From Argopecten irradians (lineage: Eukaryota; Mollusca; Bivalvia; Pectinida; Pectinidae), in contig NC_091147.1 of assembly GCF_041381155.1 (NCBI RefSeq), forward strand, positions 14,904,318 to 14,968,317: DNA of 64,000 nt, in the 5' to 3' direction. Positions 33,511 to 44,337 of this stretch are shown one piece after another. Below the pieces are notes generated by a model that saw nothing but the letters and a program-made list of their open reading frames with translations, ran no database searches and was not told the DNA's origin. Made by a program: the position numbers and the translations under genes. The first letter of the stretch is position 1, and every line of letters begins with the position of its first letter.

Positions 33511-34556
33511 GTATATGTCATAATTTGGTGCAGAAGAATAACATTCCATTAGTATTTTTGTGTAGGATCACTCACTTTGTTATCTTTGTTAAACCCCAAC
33601 AATGAAGTTAAGTGGAGGGGGGTGGGGGTATACTGGAATTGGGTTATTTGTCTCTCTGTCAGTCTGTAGACACAACTTTGTCCGCCAAACTCCTCCTAAA
33701 CTAACTGACAGATTTTGATAAAATTTGTAAAATTTGGTACAAAGAACCCTGACATAAAGGGAAGTTGAGAAAACTATGTAAGGTTCTGCAATGTCCCTTA
33801 TTAATGGAGTTATTACTAAATTTGTAGTCGTCCACTCTGCTGACAGTTTTAGTTTGATAGGATGTTACATTCTGATATCGAACTTCATACTTCTTAAGTA
33901 CTGTAGACCACTCTTTTTTGGTGAGATACACATTTTTGTGTTATTTCTCAAGAGAACTAGAACAGGAATTCAATTGTTACTCGAATAATTGTATATGAAT
34001 GATCAAATTGTCAGTAAGAGACCTTATTTGAAAATGAATGTGCAGTATTTGCAAATATGTTGAAAATGATAATGAAGACACAAAATATTGTTTTCGTTTA
34101 CAGTGTTATATATTCATACAAATTTTAAGAAAACAAAAACACATGCATTTCATATATATAAATGTGAGGGTTTCCACTCTAGACAATTTATTGCTTTATA
34201 TTACACACCATAAAACAACAATTTTACAGATATCCACTATTTTATATATAATTACAAAGTTTTTATATTGCACAGACATTTCATTAGTTGCAATGACGTA
34301 GCTCTGAATGACGGATGGAAGATTTCCGACAGATGGTCGTCATCATATACATGTACATGCAGTATAACTTTACAGACATTTTATACATCATCACCAACAC
34401 TTTTTGTATGATATAAGCATTTATATACATGAACATTGTAAATGATCAGTATATATACATTATATTTTATATAACAAACACATATTATAAACATTTATAC
34501 CATATAAAAACTGATGGAAACATTTTCTTTACTGAACATTTACAATTCTGCAAAAC

Positions 34557-34833
34557 ATCCTCAGTATTCTAGAGGTTACTATCACTGTTGATATATCAAC
34601 TGAAGGCTCTGTGTGCAAAAAAGCTGAGTTGGATAGTTTGGTGCTTTGATGTATATCAAAAGAATTGAATACCACTACACTGTATGGTTTTAAAATTAGG
34701 TGTCGCTGTCTGTAATCTTCAAAGGAACTTTCTGTAAGCCTGTTACTGGTCAGTTGTTCTTTCCTGAAATACCTTCAGTTTTGCTGTGACATAGTTCATG
34801 GGTGGATATAACAACTGTGATAGTGACCCCAGG
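34557..34833. mobile_element. MITE-E, longer copy
   Basis: ATCCTCAGTATTCTAGAGG and TTACTATCACTGTTGATAT at the left pair with ATAACAACTGTGATAGTGAC and CCCCAGG at the right; inner CAACTGAAGG pairs with CCTTCAGTTTTGCTGTG. Another partial match lies around 40321-40395. Confidence 0.5.
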
Positions 34834-35534
34834 AAAATTAAAGATGCATGCAATATAAATAAATCATGTAAAAAATAGATAAAGCTGGTGTTTTGTATAT
34901 CGATCACCCAACGTTGGCTGTAATTTTGCTTTGGGCATGAACTGATCCCTGCAGCTAAAACTGTTAAAGATCACAAAGATGATTATATTGGCTTACTGAT
35001 AGATCACTGTATTTATGTATTTACGAATGTTATGTTTTCAGTGTTATATTTTAGTTATTCTCAGGTTCAAATCATGATCAAAATAACTTTTACACTTTAC
35101 ATCATGACCCATTCATTTTTCATCTTTTTTGTCAAAAATCTGTATTTTACTCAAAACTATGACTTATTGAAATAGTTCCTCTTTCCATGTTACTAAAGTT
35201 ACCTGCTAGAGAGGGGTATATTTTATCTATAGCCACCAGATTTTGTTCAGGCAATGCTGATTTGCAGTGTTTACTGGTCCAGGAGTATTTTTCAGGTTAT
35301 TACAACTTCAGGAATTCCTGTATTACATCGACATAATTGTACTTCCAATTAAAGGAAGCGTTTTAGTGAAATCAGCTAATCTGCAGGTAATCTCACTCAA
35401 AATACATGTATACGACCTGAGGTCAAAGGTCAGGCAATGAAATTTTAACCACATGTTTAATTTAAGATATCACGAAATGAAATTTCTGTATTGTTGCAGA
35501 TTTGTATTGAAGCAAATAAAAATAAAATTTACTT

Positions 35535-36026
35535 TTAACTTATTTACCCCTTAAAGGCCCACTACCTCTCCGAAATGGCTTTAAATTTTAAAATGGGAAT
35601 GTAAAACAAGATCGATAATTTTGTAGAGTCACAAAAATTATTAACTTACCGTTAACGTGCTCATATCATTTATTTCTGAACAATTTTATTAGAATAAATA
35701 AAAATGTTAATTTTCATAACGCGGGTCGTCTTATGTTTCCCGCCGTCGTCCTAAATACCGCACGGTAGTTGAGTATCATTGCGTGAGACAGCAAAATAGC
35801 GAAATGACTCGCCACCATTATCATGTATTACGCAGGAAATCTTATGCATGTTTGGTGTTATAACCTCATCATAGGCCATCGGTATATATTTTCTGATGTT
35901 ATTAAGGTTTTTAAGAAACCTTTGTGTTTTGCTCCGGAAATGTAGTGGGCCTTTAAAATTAATAATGGACTGATCTAGTCATTGATTTAGAAGAGTCTAA
36001 ATGTGTGTTCAGGGCGAATGAGTGAA
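35535..36026. mobile_element. MITE-B copy split by an inserted MITE-C
   Basis: The left piece TTAACTTATTTACCCC (35535-35550) and the right piece AATAATGGACTGATCTAGTC to CAGGGCGAATGAGTGAA make one family B element once the 406-bp insert is set aside. Confidence 0.7.
35551..35956. mobile_element. MITE-C, 406 bp, TTAA target site
   Basis: TTAAAGGCCCACTAC at the left and GTAGTGGGCCTTTAA at the right are a perfect 15-base terminal inverted repeat whose outer bases are TTAA, the target duplication typical of piggyBac-type elements. No open frame. The middle contains a GC-rich CCCGCCGTCG segment. It sits inside a MITE-B copy. Confidence 0.8.
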
Positions 36027-36589
36027 TACATTGTATTTAATTATTGCTTCAGAAAATGAAGTTACACAGATAGCCTAGTACCTTGTAAGATTTATTTATC
36101 ATTAATTAAAATATATGTATATATTTCAAAAGTTTTGTAAATTTAGAACACCATCTACCTGTATATTATCAGAAACACTATATATATCTACAGGTATATG
36201 TTTCTGATATTGTTAGCTAGTCCAGTGACTTGCAGCTATCCCAAAAGGCCCGAGTAATCAACAGCATATTTTATAGTGTTCTCCTATTTTGTTTCCATTT
36301 TCATGGTGTACATATTTTTGTATGTTTCTTGTTATGGATCCTTTTTTTTCATTTCTAAGAATCGTTAAGTATTGTTCATTAAAATTGTTGGTAATGATGT
36401 TTAGAGATTATTGTCAAGTTAGAGATTATGAATGTCAGTGATTTCTTTTTTGCAGCAATTTGATTTATGTTATACTTGAAGTAAAACATTATCTAATGTT
36501 ATAAAAATCTGTTGTTTTCATTCTTATTATCATTGCCAATACTCCTGGAGATCTGTTTTGTCAATGGTTTAACTTTTAGCTCATCTTCC

Positions 36590-37045
36590 CAAAGGTTTTC
36601 CTTTAAACAACTTATTACAAACCAATAAGCCCAAAGACATGATGTTGCCCTGTAAATGTTGGGATGAAGGGCTTCAATGCCTGTTCAAATGACTGACCTT
36701 GACCTTCATTTAAGGTAACAGAGATCAAATAGACTAAACTCTTTGACTTTTGTTGATATATACATTTAAGAAGCCTAGGGCCTGTAGCATGATGTTATGA
36801 AAGACTAGAGATTGAAATCTTTCAATGACTTCTTGTCAATATTTAAAGATTTAGATATCTGACATATTTGGCTTGCTCTGTAAAAGGCTGCCAAGAGTTT
36901 TGAATATTTAAACTATTTATTGTCAATAGCTCAAAGGCCTAGATACCTTAATTTGGCCTTGTCGCATGCAGGGTTGAATGCTTTAAAATTTGCTCAAATG
37001 AATGACATTTGCCTTCATTCAAGGTCACAGATTGAAAGCATAGAT
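36590..37045. repeat. Three diverged direct repeats with TGACCTT..AAGGTCA motifs
   Basis: A block with 'AAGCCCAAAGACATGATGTTGCC...TGACCTTCATTTAAGGT' (paraphrased spacing) recurs near 36775 and 36940-37040. It reads like an old interspersed repeat in several tandem pieces. No coding capacity. Confidence 0.5.
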
Positions 37046-37778
37046 GAAGGTGTACGTAATAAAGGACAAATACAAAAAAAAACTTACTTTGGGATGGGTC
37101 AATACAATACTCAAAACGTGTAGGTATTTCCACAGTGAAGGCTTGACTTTAGATCTTAAATTTATAAGTTAACTTCGTGACGGGGAAATCACGAAACAAT
37201 TATTGATATAAACCATGGATACTAGAGAACGTGCATTCTGACACAAGCGAATGTGATTGAAAAAAGTTCTTCATCGAGCCCATTCTTTTAACAGTTCAAA
37301 ACATTTTAGTCAGAGCAACAGAGTTCAACTCTTCACTTGCGAGTGATGTTCGAAAAGAATTGCTTTAATCCTCTAGCTCGATACGCACATGACGCACGTG
37401 GAAAAACCAACACAATCAAATTTCTGTATAGAGTTGAATAAACACGATATTAGACCAAGTGTAAGACATAAGTTTGGCCAAATGGATGGTAGAAGCGTCG
37501 ACGAAAAAGATGCAATAATGAAGAAATACGGACTTGCATAAAAATTTGGTGTTCTTTGAAGGAGCTGCATTGCTACTGCTATAGACTTTCGTGTGTGTGC
37601 TATGATACAGTTCGGCTGTGGAAAAGAAATTTGGATCAAATGTAGGTATCATTGTCCACTAAACCTGACTATATAATTATATTATATCATTATCCCACCC
37701 CCTCCATAAATATACATTAGGCATTTTTAAGACTATTAATACAAGGCAAAAAACCCTAATTATATAGGCAGGTTAAGC

Positions 37779-38142
37779 GGACTAGGTAATCCCTATCAAC
37801 TGACAGTTCATTTTATTTTGAAGAAGCATTTGAAAGTCCGAAAGATTTCTGCTAGAAGGATGCCATATCTGTTGACTGACGAACAAAAGATTCGACAGAT
37901 TAACATGGTCAAAAAGCTGCTTCAAATGTTTCCAAAATATTCTAAAAAGTTTGCCAATGTCGTTACAGATGAAACCTATGTCCATTATGTTGAACGCGTC
38001 AGAAAGGTTAGCAATAAGATACAGCAAACGCCCAATAATTGCAAAACATTTTTTTAGTACAAAAAAGGTTTTATATGTAATCGTCTTCTTTGGTGAAGGA
38101 GTCACAATAAAAACGTCACCGGAAAATACTACTAAGACTTAG
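37779..38142 (+). pseudogene. Mariner-family transposase relic
   Basis: Plus-strand frames give KKHLKVRKISARRMPYLLTD, then KLLQMFPKYSKKFANVVTDE, then TYVHYVERVRKVSNK; after a shift of frame near 38000-38010 the text continues PIIAKHFFSTKKVLYVIVFF. This follows the mariner transposase order: HL.LRKISARW, LLT.EQK, the VTGDETW catalytic-Asp region (here VTDETY), then the R.V..K..FS.KKVL segment. The gene is broken: frameshift, missing Gly and Trp of the catalytic motif, and no N-terminal DNA-binding half or intact C-terminus. It is a plain DNA transposon remnant. Confidence 0.8.
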
Positions 38143-38282
38143 TGCTGAAGAAACTGAAAATTATTTTCGAAAACCACTTTACTATATTTCTTTGTACCGC
38201 TCTTGAAGAGAAAAACCAAAAGCTTTCTTATATTTTTTATTAGAAAAAATATATAAAAACTCATTTTCTCACTTAGCTTTAC

Positions 38283-38490
38283 ATGCTGTAAATGTAGTTT
38301 CCCAGGGATCCATTCTTAGTCCTTTTTTTACATTCACGACTGTTCGATCGTCACTACGCCGACTATATGCTTCTTGTTTTGAAAATGAAACTATTTTGAA
38401 TAGAGATCTGGAATTCCGGAGCCTGGCTAATTTCATTTAATCCTAACAAAACCAATGTGATATGCATATAAATGCAGTATTTCGATTTAT
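38283..38490 (+). pseudogene. LINE reverse-transcriptase fragment (degenerate)
   Basis: In plus-strand frames the text reads VSQGSILSPFF, then RLYASCFENETILNRDLEFR, then FNPNKTN, in the order of the non-LTR reverse transcriptase stretch QGSILGPLLF..YADD..L..W...FN..KT. The YADD catalytic box is lost (RLYAS) and the frame is interrupted by stops and shifts. Too short to name the clade. Confidence 0.6.
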
Positions 38491-39129
38491 ATTGACAGAT
38501 GAAGATTCAGCTAGAATAACAGTTTGACAGGAAAACATCTTTAGAATTTTACTAGTCACCATATGCATCATGGATCTATTTTCAGTTCTAATGGAAAGTG
38601 GGAATAACATATTAAGGCAATGTATACCTCAGTCATTCATTTTAATTAGTTTTTATTTTATTTTTTTTTAAGTATTTTATATCTGACATAGAAATCTATA
38701 GTAACAATATCCCTTTTCCAGTCATAGACAATGCATTGAATTAGATTCTACATGGACTTAGATATTATACTATCTAAACCTCTATAATCTACACGTACAT
38801 GTCCATTACAAATCATGATCACGCACCTTTCGGTGTGCGCAACCTTAAATTTTCTTCTGTGGGAGTTACTGCCCTTGTTGACGAGATAAACAAAAGAATT
38901 CCGTTCCGTTAATTAGAAATTTCGCGGGAACAAGTTGCACATCAATGCTCAGATCTGAATCGGTATTAGTTCAAACTGGTGAGTAGCAATTTTACTGTCG
39001 GCATGTGCTGTCAATCCGTAATTTTAAACCAATTTCACTTTTATTTTCGTTTTACTTTTACAGTACACCGTATGTGTGGTCTTGTCTGTGCTGTACACAT
39101 TCAGATAATATTGATAACGTGCAGTAGGC

Positions 39130-39515
39130 ATTCGAAAACAAGAGGTCCAAAGGGCCTGTTTTAATTATAAGCTTATAGCCTATTTCCATTTATATCCAGT
39201 ACAGTGCAATCCTACTGTGTATTAAATGAATCCAAAATGTCATCAATATTTGTTTTAACAATCTAATTTAAGGAAATCATTACCAAATTATTTAGATCTG
39301 CCCTATCATCAATGATTTTAATTTCTTACTGGCTCCAACAATGTCAGTATTTGATAATCTAGTAATATAAGACCTCAATATCTGATGGGCAATACTGACA
39401 TCGGTTAGACACAATGTAATGATATCAAAAGACTCTCGTCGTGCTATACCTTAACATTGTTGGAGTAGATCATTAGACAAGATGTCCAGGCCCAGAGGAC
39501 CTGTATAAAAGATAA
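39130..39515. repeat. Interspersed repeat pieces with AAGAGGTCCAAAGGGCCTG motif
   Basis: ACAAGAGGTCCAAAGGGCCTG (about 39133) and the related GGCCCAGAGGACCTGTATAAA (about 39490) are copies of one motif. Between them ACTGGCTCCAACAATGTCAG has a weak inverted partner near 39455. Probably ends of a small non-autonomous element. Confidence 0.4.
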
Positions 39516-40591
39516 ATATATAGCTCATTTGATCTACATCCAGATGATCATGTACAGTAATTGCTAACAATGCTAAAGTTTATTTGTTAGCACAATAAGA
39601 CACTTTTGCAACACAATGTCATAATGGCCTTCAAAATGATGTGTGATAAGAAATTAATTGGCTGACCAGTGGACTCTAAGTAAAATATGGTGTTATATAA
39701 AAATATAAGTATATCCATTTTAAAATATGAATTAAGGAAATCATCAAATCACGATCTAGAGTAAAATTATTGACCCCCTTGACAGGTCTCTGTGACCCCA
39801 CCCTACATTCTAAGGGGATGGTGTCATTCCAACCTAATGTTACATACAAATCCCTGCATGCCATATATTGCGATGCCAGCTTAATGTAGGCACATCACCA
39901 AAAAACATTAGTTTTCACAGGTCAAAAGCAGTTGCATAGCATGTTACAGTTTGGAAACTTTTTAAAGTGATTCAAAAACAAATTTTCGCTAAAATTGTGC
40001 GTTTTAAAGAATTATATGAAGTATGTATACATGTATATGAAGTAAAAATTATGACATTTTAGATTTTACATTTTTTTTTTGATTACTGAGAAATGATTTG
40101 CCTGTTAACCAAAGATGTAATGAGGAAAGAATAAACATATTTTTTACAGCTTTGTAAAGCTGAGTATCTATATTAGTATTGCTAGACATATCGCGATACA
40201 GCTCTAACTGATGATACGATTCTATCGTGAAATTTCAGATCAATTATATCAATGTATCGATGAATCGTTACAGCCCTACACACAGTGCTCAGTGCACATT
40301 ATTCAATTATTATACCTGTGACATCTGTTGTCCCATACAAAGCCTTCAGTTTTGCTATGACATATATAACAACAGTGATTACTACAGTAAGTTAGAGGTT
40401 TAGCACAGTGAGACACATTTGTGACATGACGTTGTCATCATCAATATCTGAATGTCATACATCTAATGTTATTGGAATAACCTTTTCACTGCCACAAAGT
40501 TGTCCCAATTGTGGATAAGATATGTTCCAACATATTTAAGGCTGTAGTTCTATGTGTTTCCATAGACGTTGATGAAATGCTTGCTAATTAG

Positions 40592-40933
40592 TTAAAGATG
40601 CTCCACCGTCGACAGAGCATAAATGATCTTCATCATTTGAACAATAATTGGTGTTTAATTGTACATATATATGTCTAATTAACACAAAAAATAATATAAA
40701 ATGATTTATTTCGCCTTGGTGCATGCACAATCAGTACTTCATTCCATATAGGATATAGTGCCATGGAATTTTTTTGGGATGCAATTAATTATTTTTCATA
40801 TTTTTAAGTTGAAGTCAAATTAAAAGCTCAAACTTTTCAGTGGTGGTAACGGTGTAAAGTAAAAATACTTAATCATCTGCTCCTGTTTTTGATAGTGAAA
40901 AAATACTATTTGTCAGCGGTGGAGCATCTTTAA
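40592..40933 (+). mobile_element. MITE-A reference copy, 342 bp, TTAA target site
   Basis: TTAAAGATGCTCCACCG at the left and CGGTGGAGCATCTTTAA at the right are perfect 17-base inverted ends including TTAA on each side. No open frame. It is the best-preserved copy; others lie at 13213-13549 and 16775-17025, and its right end is the source of the array at 3523-4066. Confidence 0.85.
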
Positions 40934-41020
40934 TTACAATATTTTTCACTGCATGCGTACATACTTTATGTTTTTGAAACAGGGTACAGGATTTACAATA
41001 AATTTAATACCTGCCTCTGC

Positions 41021-41095
41021 CAGGGATCGAACTCGGGACCTCTGGATTACTAGTGTGACGCTCAACCGATCGAGCTAAAGAGAAATTCTCTCTAG
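41021..41095 (-). mobile_element. tRNA-derived SINE head
   Basis: On the minus strand: AGCTCGATCGGTTGAGCGTC (A-box-like) and, 20 bases on, CGAGTTCGATCCCTGGC (B-box-like), the internal Pol III promoter of a tRNA-derived SINE. Confidence 0.7.
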
Positions 41096-41261
41096 TCTAG
41101 CCGAGCGATATAATGCGGCTAGTGACCAGGGTTCCATTTTCATTGTGTTAAATTGCTATTTTATGCTATGCCATAACATCCCTTCACTTCTTGCAAGTTG
41201 GTCTTGATCAAGTTTCAGGCTACAAAGGGCTTGTTGTGAAATAACTACTAGTCTTGTACTG

Positions 41262-41367
41262 GCCAAAGGTTGGTGGTTTTGCTCCAGGTGCTCTGGCTTT
41301 CATCCACCTCTTCAACATGACCCACATGGTTAGCAATATGACATAAAACAAAATAAATCCAAACCTA
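41262..41367 (+). mobile_element. SINE central domain and tail fragment
   Basis: GGTGGTTTTGCTCCAGGTGC, CTGGCTTTCATCCACCTC and the tail ATAAAACAAAATAAATCC resemble the conserved central domain and end of Meta/Deu-type SINEs known in bivalves. Orientation is opposite to the nearby head, so they are separate insertions or a rearranged one. Confidence 0.5.
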
Positions 41368-42692
41368 GCACATATCGTAGGTGTTAACCAGTGAACTTCA
41401 AGATGCCAATCAAGTCAATACATTTATTTTGTATACATGTACGCTGAAGAAAAATCTATGATTGAAAATGTAAATAAGTAAACTATAGAGGTTCTGCTGA
41501 GTTTTATTGAGCATGACTTGATAATAGCTAGATAACCACTGTACCATAACAGTATTGTTCCGAATCTTTTTCAAGCAGCTTTCCAATTATTTTACATCAG
41601 CAGATATCCATAGCATTGTCAACTTACAGAAGCCAAATGCACTGGTTTAAATTACACTGTAAGATCTTGTCTATGCCTTTCAGTTCAGATTAACCACACA
41701 CTGTGTAGTGTATCTGTATACAAAAGAATTTATGCAGAACGACCTGGGATAAGATGTTGGCATATGTGTTCGCTGACGTGGAACCATCAACACTGAAGTG
41801 CGACTGACACGGAAATTTTAACAAGTGGGGAAATAACACATAACAGGTATGTGTTTGACAGTCTAAATTTGTGTCGCTGTCAGATGTGGAATTAATATTT
41901 ACACAATTCGTCAATTTTTCTGCTCAGCAACAGCTTCAGAAAAAAGGTAAATATTGTTTATCAGTTAATAAGTTGTTTATGTATTTTGTAATCACATCTG
42001 TTTACAAATTTTCGCATTGTTAAATCAGGCGAGGTTATCACGGGATTTACTAAGTAGGTTATTTTATGGGCTAGTGTAAGCCCCCGAGGCCAGTGTGTGT
42101 AGACATTTAATTCACTGTTACTAAGTTTAGACAAGTGTGATTGGGTTTAAATATACTTAGTATGTAAACATCTACCTGATAAAAATCTTGGTGGTCAAAC
42201 ATTGTATCAATAACAATTAAGGGTTATTAAAAAGGGATATTGAAGGGAACACTACATTAATCTATAGACTTAGTGTATTTTTTAGGTCCTGTATAATACA
42301 CATGGACTGGGAAGTTGTAATAGCCGTTTTATATATTAGATCTTTTACCTTTAAATATTTCAAATGTGCACCTTGAAAATCAGATGGTCATTACAAGCAA
42401 TTGATAATTTTATTATTTATCCCATTTACCCATGTAATTGAACTATGATAGAAAAATCATTTCACAATTGCAAATTGGTTGTAACTTGTTATTTTCAGTG
42501 TTAAAGTGACAAAGTTAAAAAACAAAAAGCACATACTCAGAATCTATATAAGTTTAATAAAGTGATAAGGGTTTTTTGGAGCAAATCAATTGTGCAAAAT
42601 CATTGTTGAAAGCTGCATTTCACATGCAAATGATGATAATGATTATGAGGATATTGAATGATGATGGTGATGAGGAGGGCGAAAAGGAGGAT

Positions 42693-43234
42693 GAAGAAAA
42701 AGGAGGATGAGGAGGTGGAAGTCATTGTCAATATACTGACCATGCATGATTTCAGCGGTAGTGGTGACTTTCTATTAAACCAAAAAGGAGGGGATATATT
42801 ATACAGAACTGATGTGCATGTCACACAAGCCATCTGTCCATGTCTGCATTTTATTGTGCCTTCACCCTCCATCACTTCTTGTCTTAATAGGCTTTGAATT
42901 TTTGATGACGCAGTATGTAGCATACAGGCTAGGGACAAATTTCATTTTGACTTTAGATGAACTGAAGAAAAAGGAGGATGAGGAGGTGGAAGTCATTGTC
43001 AATATACTGACCATGCATGATTTCAGCGGTAGTGGTGACTTTCTATTAAACCAAAAAGGAGGGGATATATTATACAGAACTGATGTGCATGTCACACAAG
43101 CCATCTGTCCATGTCTGCATTTTATTGTGCCTTCACCCTCCATCACTTCTTGTCTTAATAGGCTTTGAATTTTTGATGACGCAGTATGTAGCATACAGGC
43201 TAGGGACAAATTTCATTTTGACTTTAGATGAACT
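42693..43234. repeat. Perfect 271-bp tandem duplication
   Basis: 42693-42963 and 42964-43234 are identical as far as I can read, starting GAAGAAAAAGGAGGATGAGG and ending GACTTTAGATGAACT. The open frames on both strands repeat as well but show no domain. Preceded by a GATGATGAGGAGG purine-rich stretch (42657-42692). Confidence 0.9.
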
Positions 43235-44203
43235 GATATGTCAAAGAAAAAGCATATCAACGCTCTGTATTCTACAAATTACTGGTCACCGTAAACTCTT
43301 TGTTTGGCTATTGAACGGCTTCCTATTGGGATTTATGGTATTCTGCCAATTTGAAAGTGTCATACAGTGCAGTGCTATATAGCACCATATATAAATGCTT
43401 CAATGATGATTTTTCTTGTGTTCAGGTGACGTTCAAATCAATGGCTACATGAAGTCATTTCTGTTCTTTTTGATGCATGATAACATTAATTATATTTACC
43501 TTAGAAACGTTTAATCGTATAAATGTAGAGCAATATAAAGCACCAATTCAAAAGCTACACTCTTGACTGTAAAGGATGCAGGTCATATTGCAATTTTTAA
43601 TGACATCATGATGAATGGTGCAAGTTATAGTCTCATAATTACAAGTGAGATGGGAAAGATTACAAATGAGGCTGCAGTTTAGATGTGAATACATGTAAAC
43701 AGTGTTGTGTATTGTATATGACATTGCGTGAACAACAAGGTCTAAGGTTGTGTGGTAATTGTCACAGTACTAGATCTGGCTTAGTTTCAATCCCTTGATA
43801 ATGTACAAAGCCTTTAACTGAATTGAGATTTAGCTGGAAAAAATAAGTCTGGTTAGCTTGCTGGAGTGTTTAAACCCTTCAAAAGTATCTAAATGTGCAA
43901 TGTATAGTACAGGATATGGTTTTAAATCCTTATTGAATCAAAGATATGTAAATTGAATTTTATCAAAGATGATTTGAAATTCTATAGAAATGCAATAACT
44001 GATACCTCTATTTATATACTTGTACATTTATAAATACACATAAGTTTTGGCAGAAAGCTTGTATGCTTCAAGGATCTCCAATTCATAAAAACCAATATAT
44101 AGATTTTAGAAATTCAAGCTGACTACGTTTTAAATGAAAAGACTGGTGATCGATCATGGTAAACAGATTTATCTGAACGTATTGGTTAGTTCTGTGTGTG
44201 GTG

Positions 44204-44337
44204 CCGGTATGTGTTAAGGCCAGTGGAGTTAGAGTGTTTGAATTTCTCCTGGTTCTGACGACAAGCTCGGTGTCGGAGAGTAAACAGTGAGGACGGAGTT
44301 CCACACAAGTTGACTGACCATTAAAAAGACGAAATAT
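44204..44337 (+). other. Possible 5' untranslated exon of BIVM
   Basis: A GC-richer stretch ends in ATATGG|GTGAGT, a strong donor, about 4.3 kb before the BIVM start exon, whose acceptor (TGTTTTCAG, exon from 48660) shows that an upstream exon must exist. The joint would place a short upstream frame (ATG at 44333) ahead of the main start. Weak evidence only. Confidence 0.2.

Larger units (their letters stand above)
26752..44200. other. Gene desert between RASA3 and BIVM
   Basis: About 17 kb with no recognisable host coding exon. Open frames in it are short, repeat-derived or without domains. It holds the repeats and transposon relics listed separately. The stretch at about 27170-28210 has more CpG than its surroundings (for example CACGCGCTGACC and CCGGCGTGAG), but nothing ties it to a promoter. 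28930-30260 and 33520-34550 look like plain AT-rich DNA. Confidence 0.4.

Noticed and set aside
36700-37045. Nuclear-receptor response elements (TGACCTT..AAGGTCA)
   Set aside because: They recur as part of an interspersed repeat and nothing links them to a gene.
42600-43382. Several open frames of 79-118 residues on both strands, seemingly paired paralogues
   Set aside because: They are the same DNA repeated by the 271-bp duplication; no domain, signal or splice structure supports a gene.
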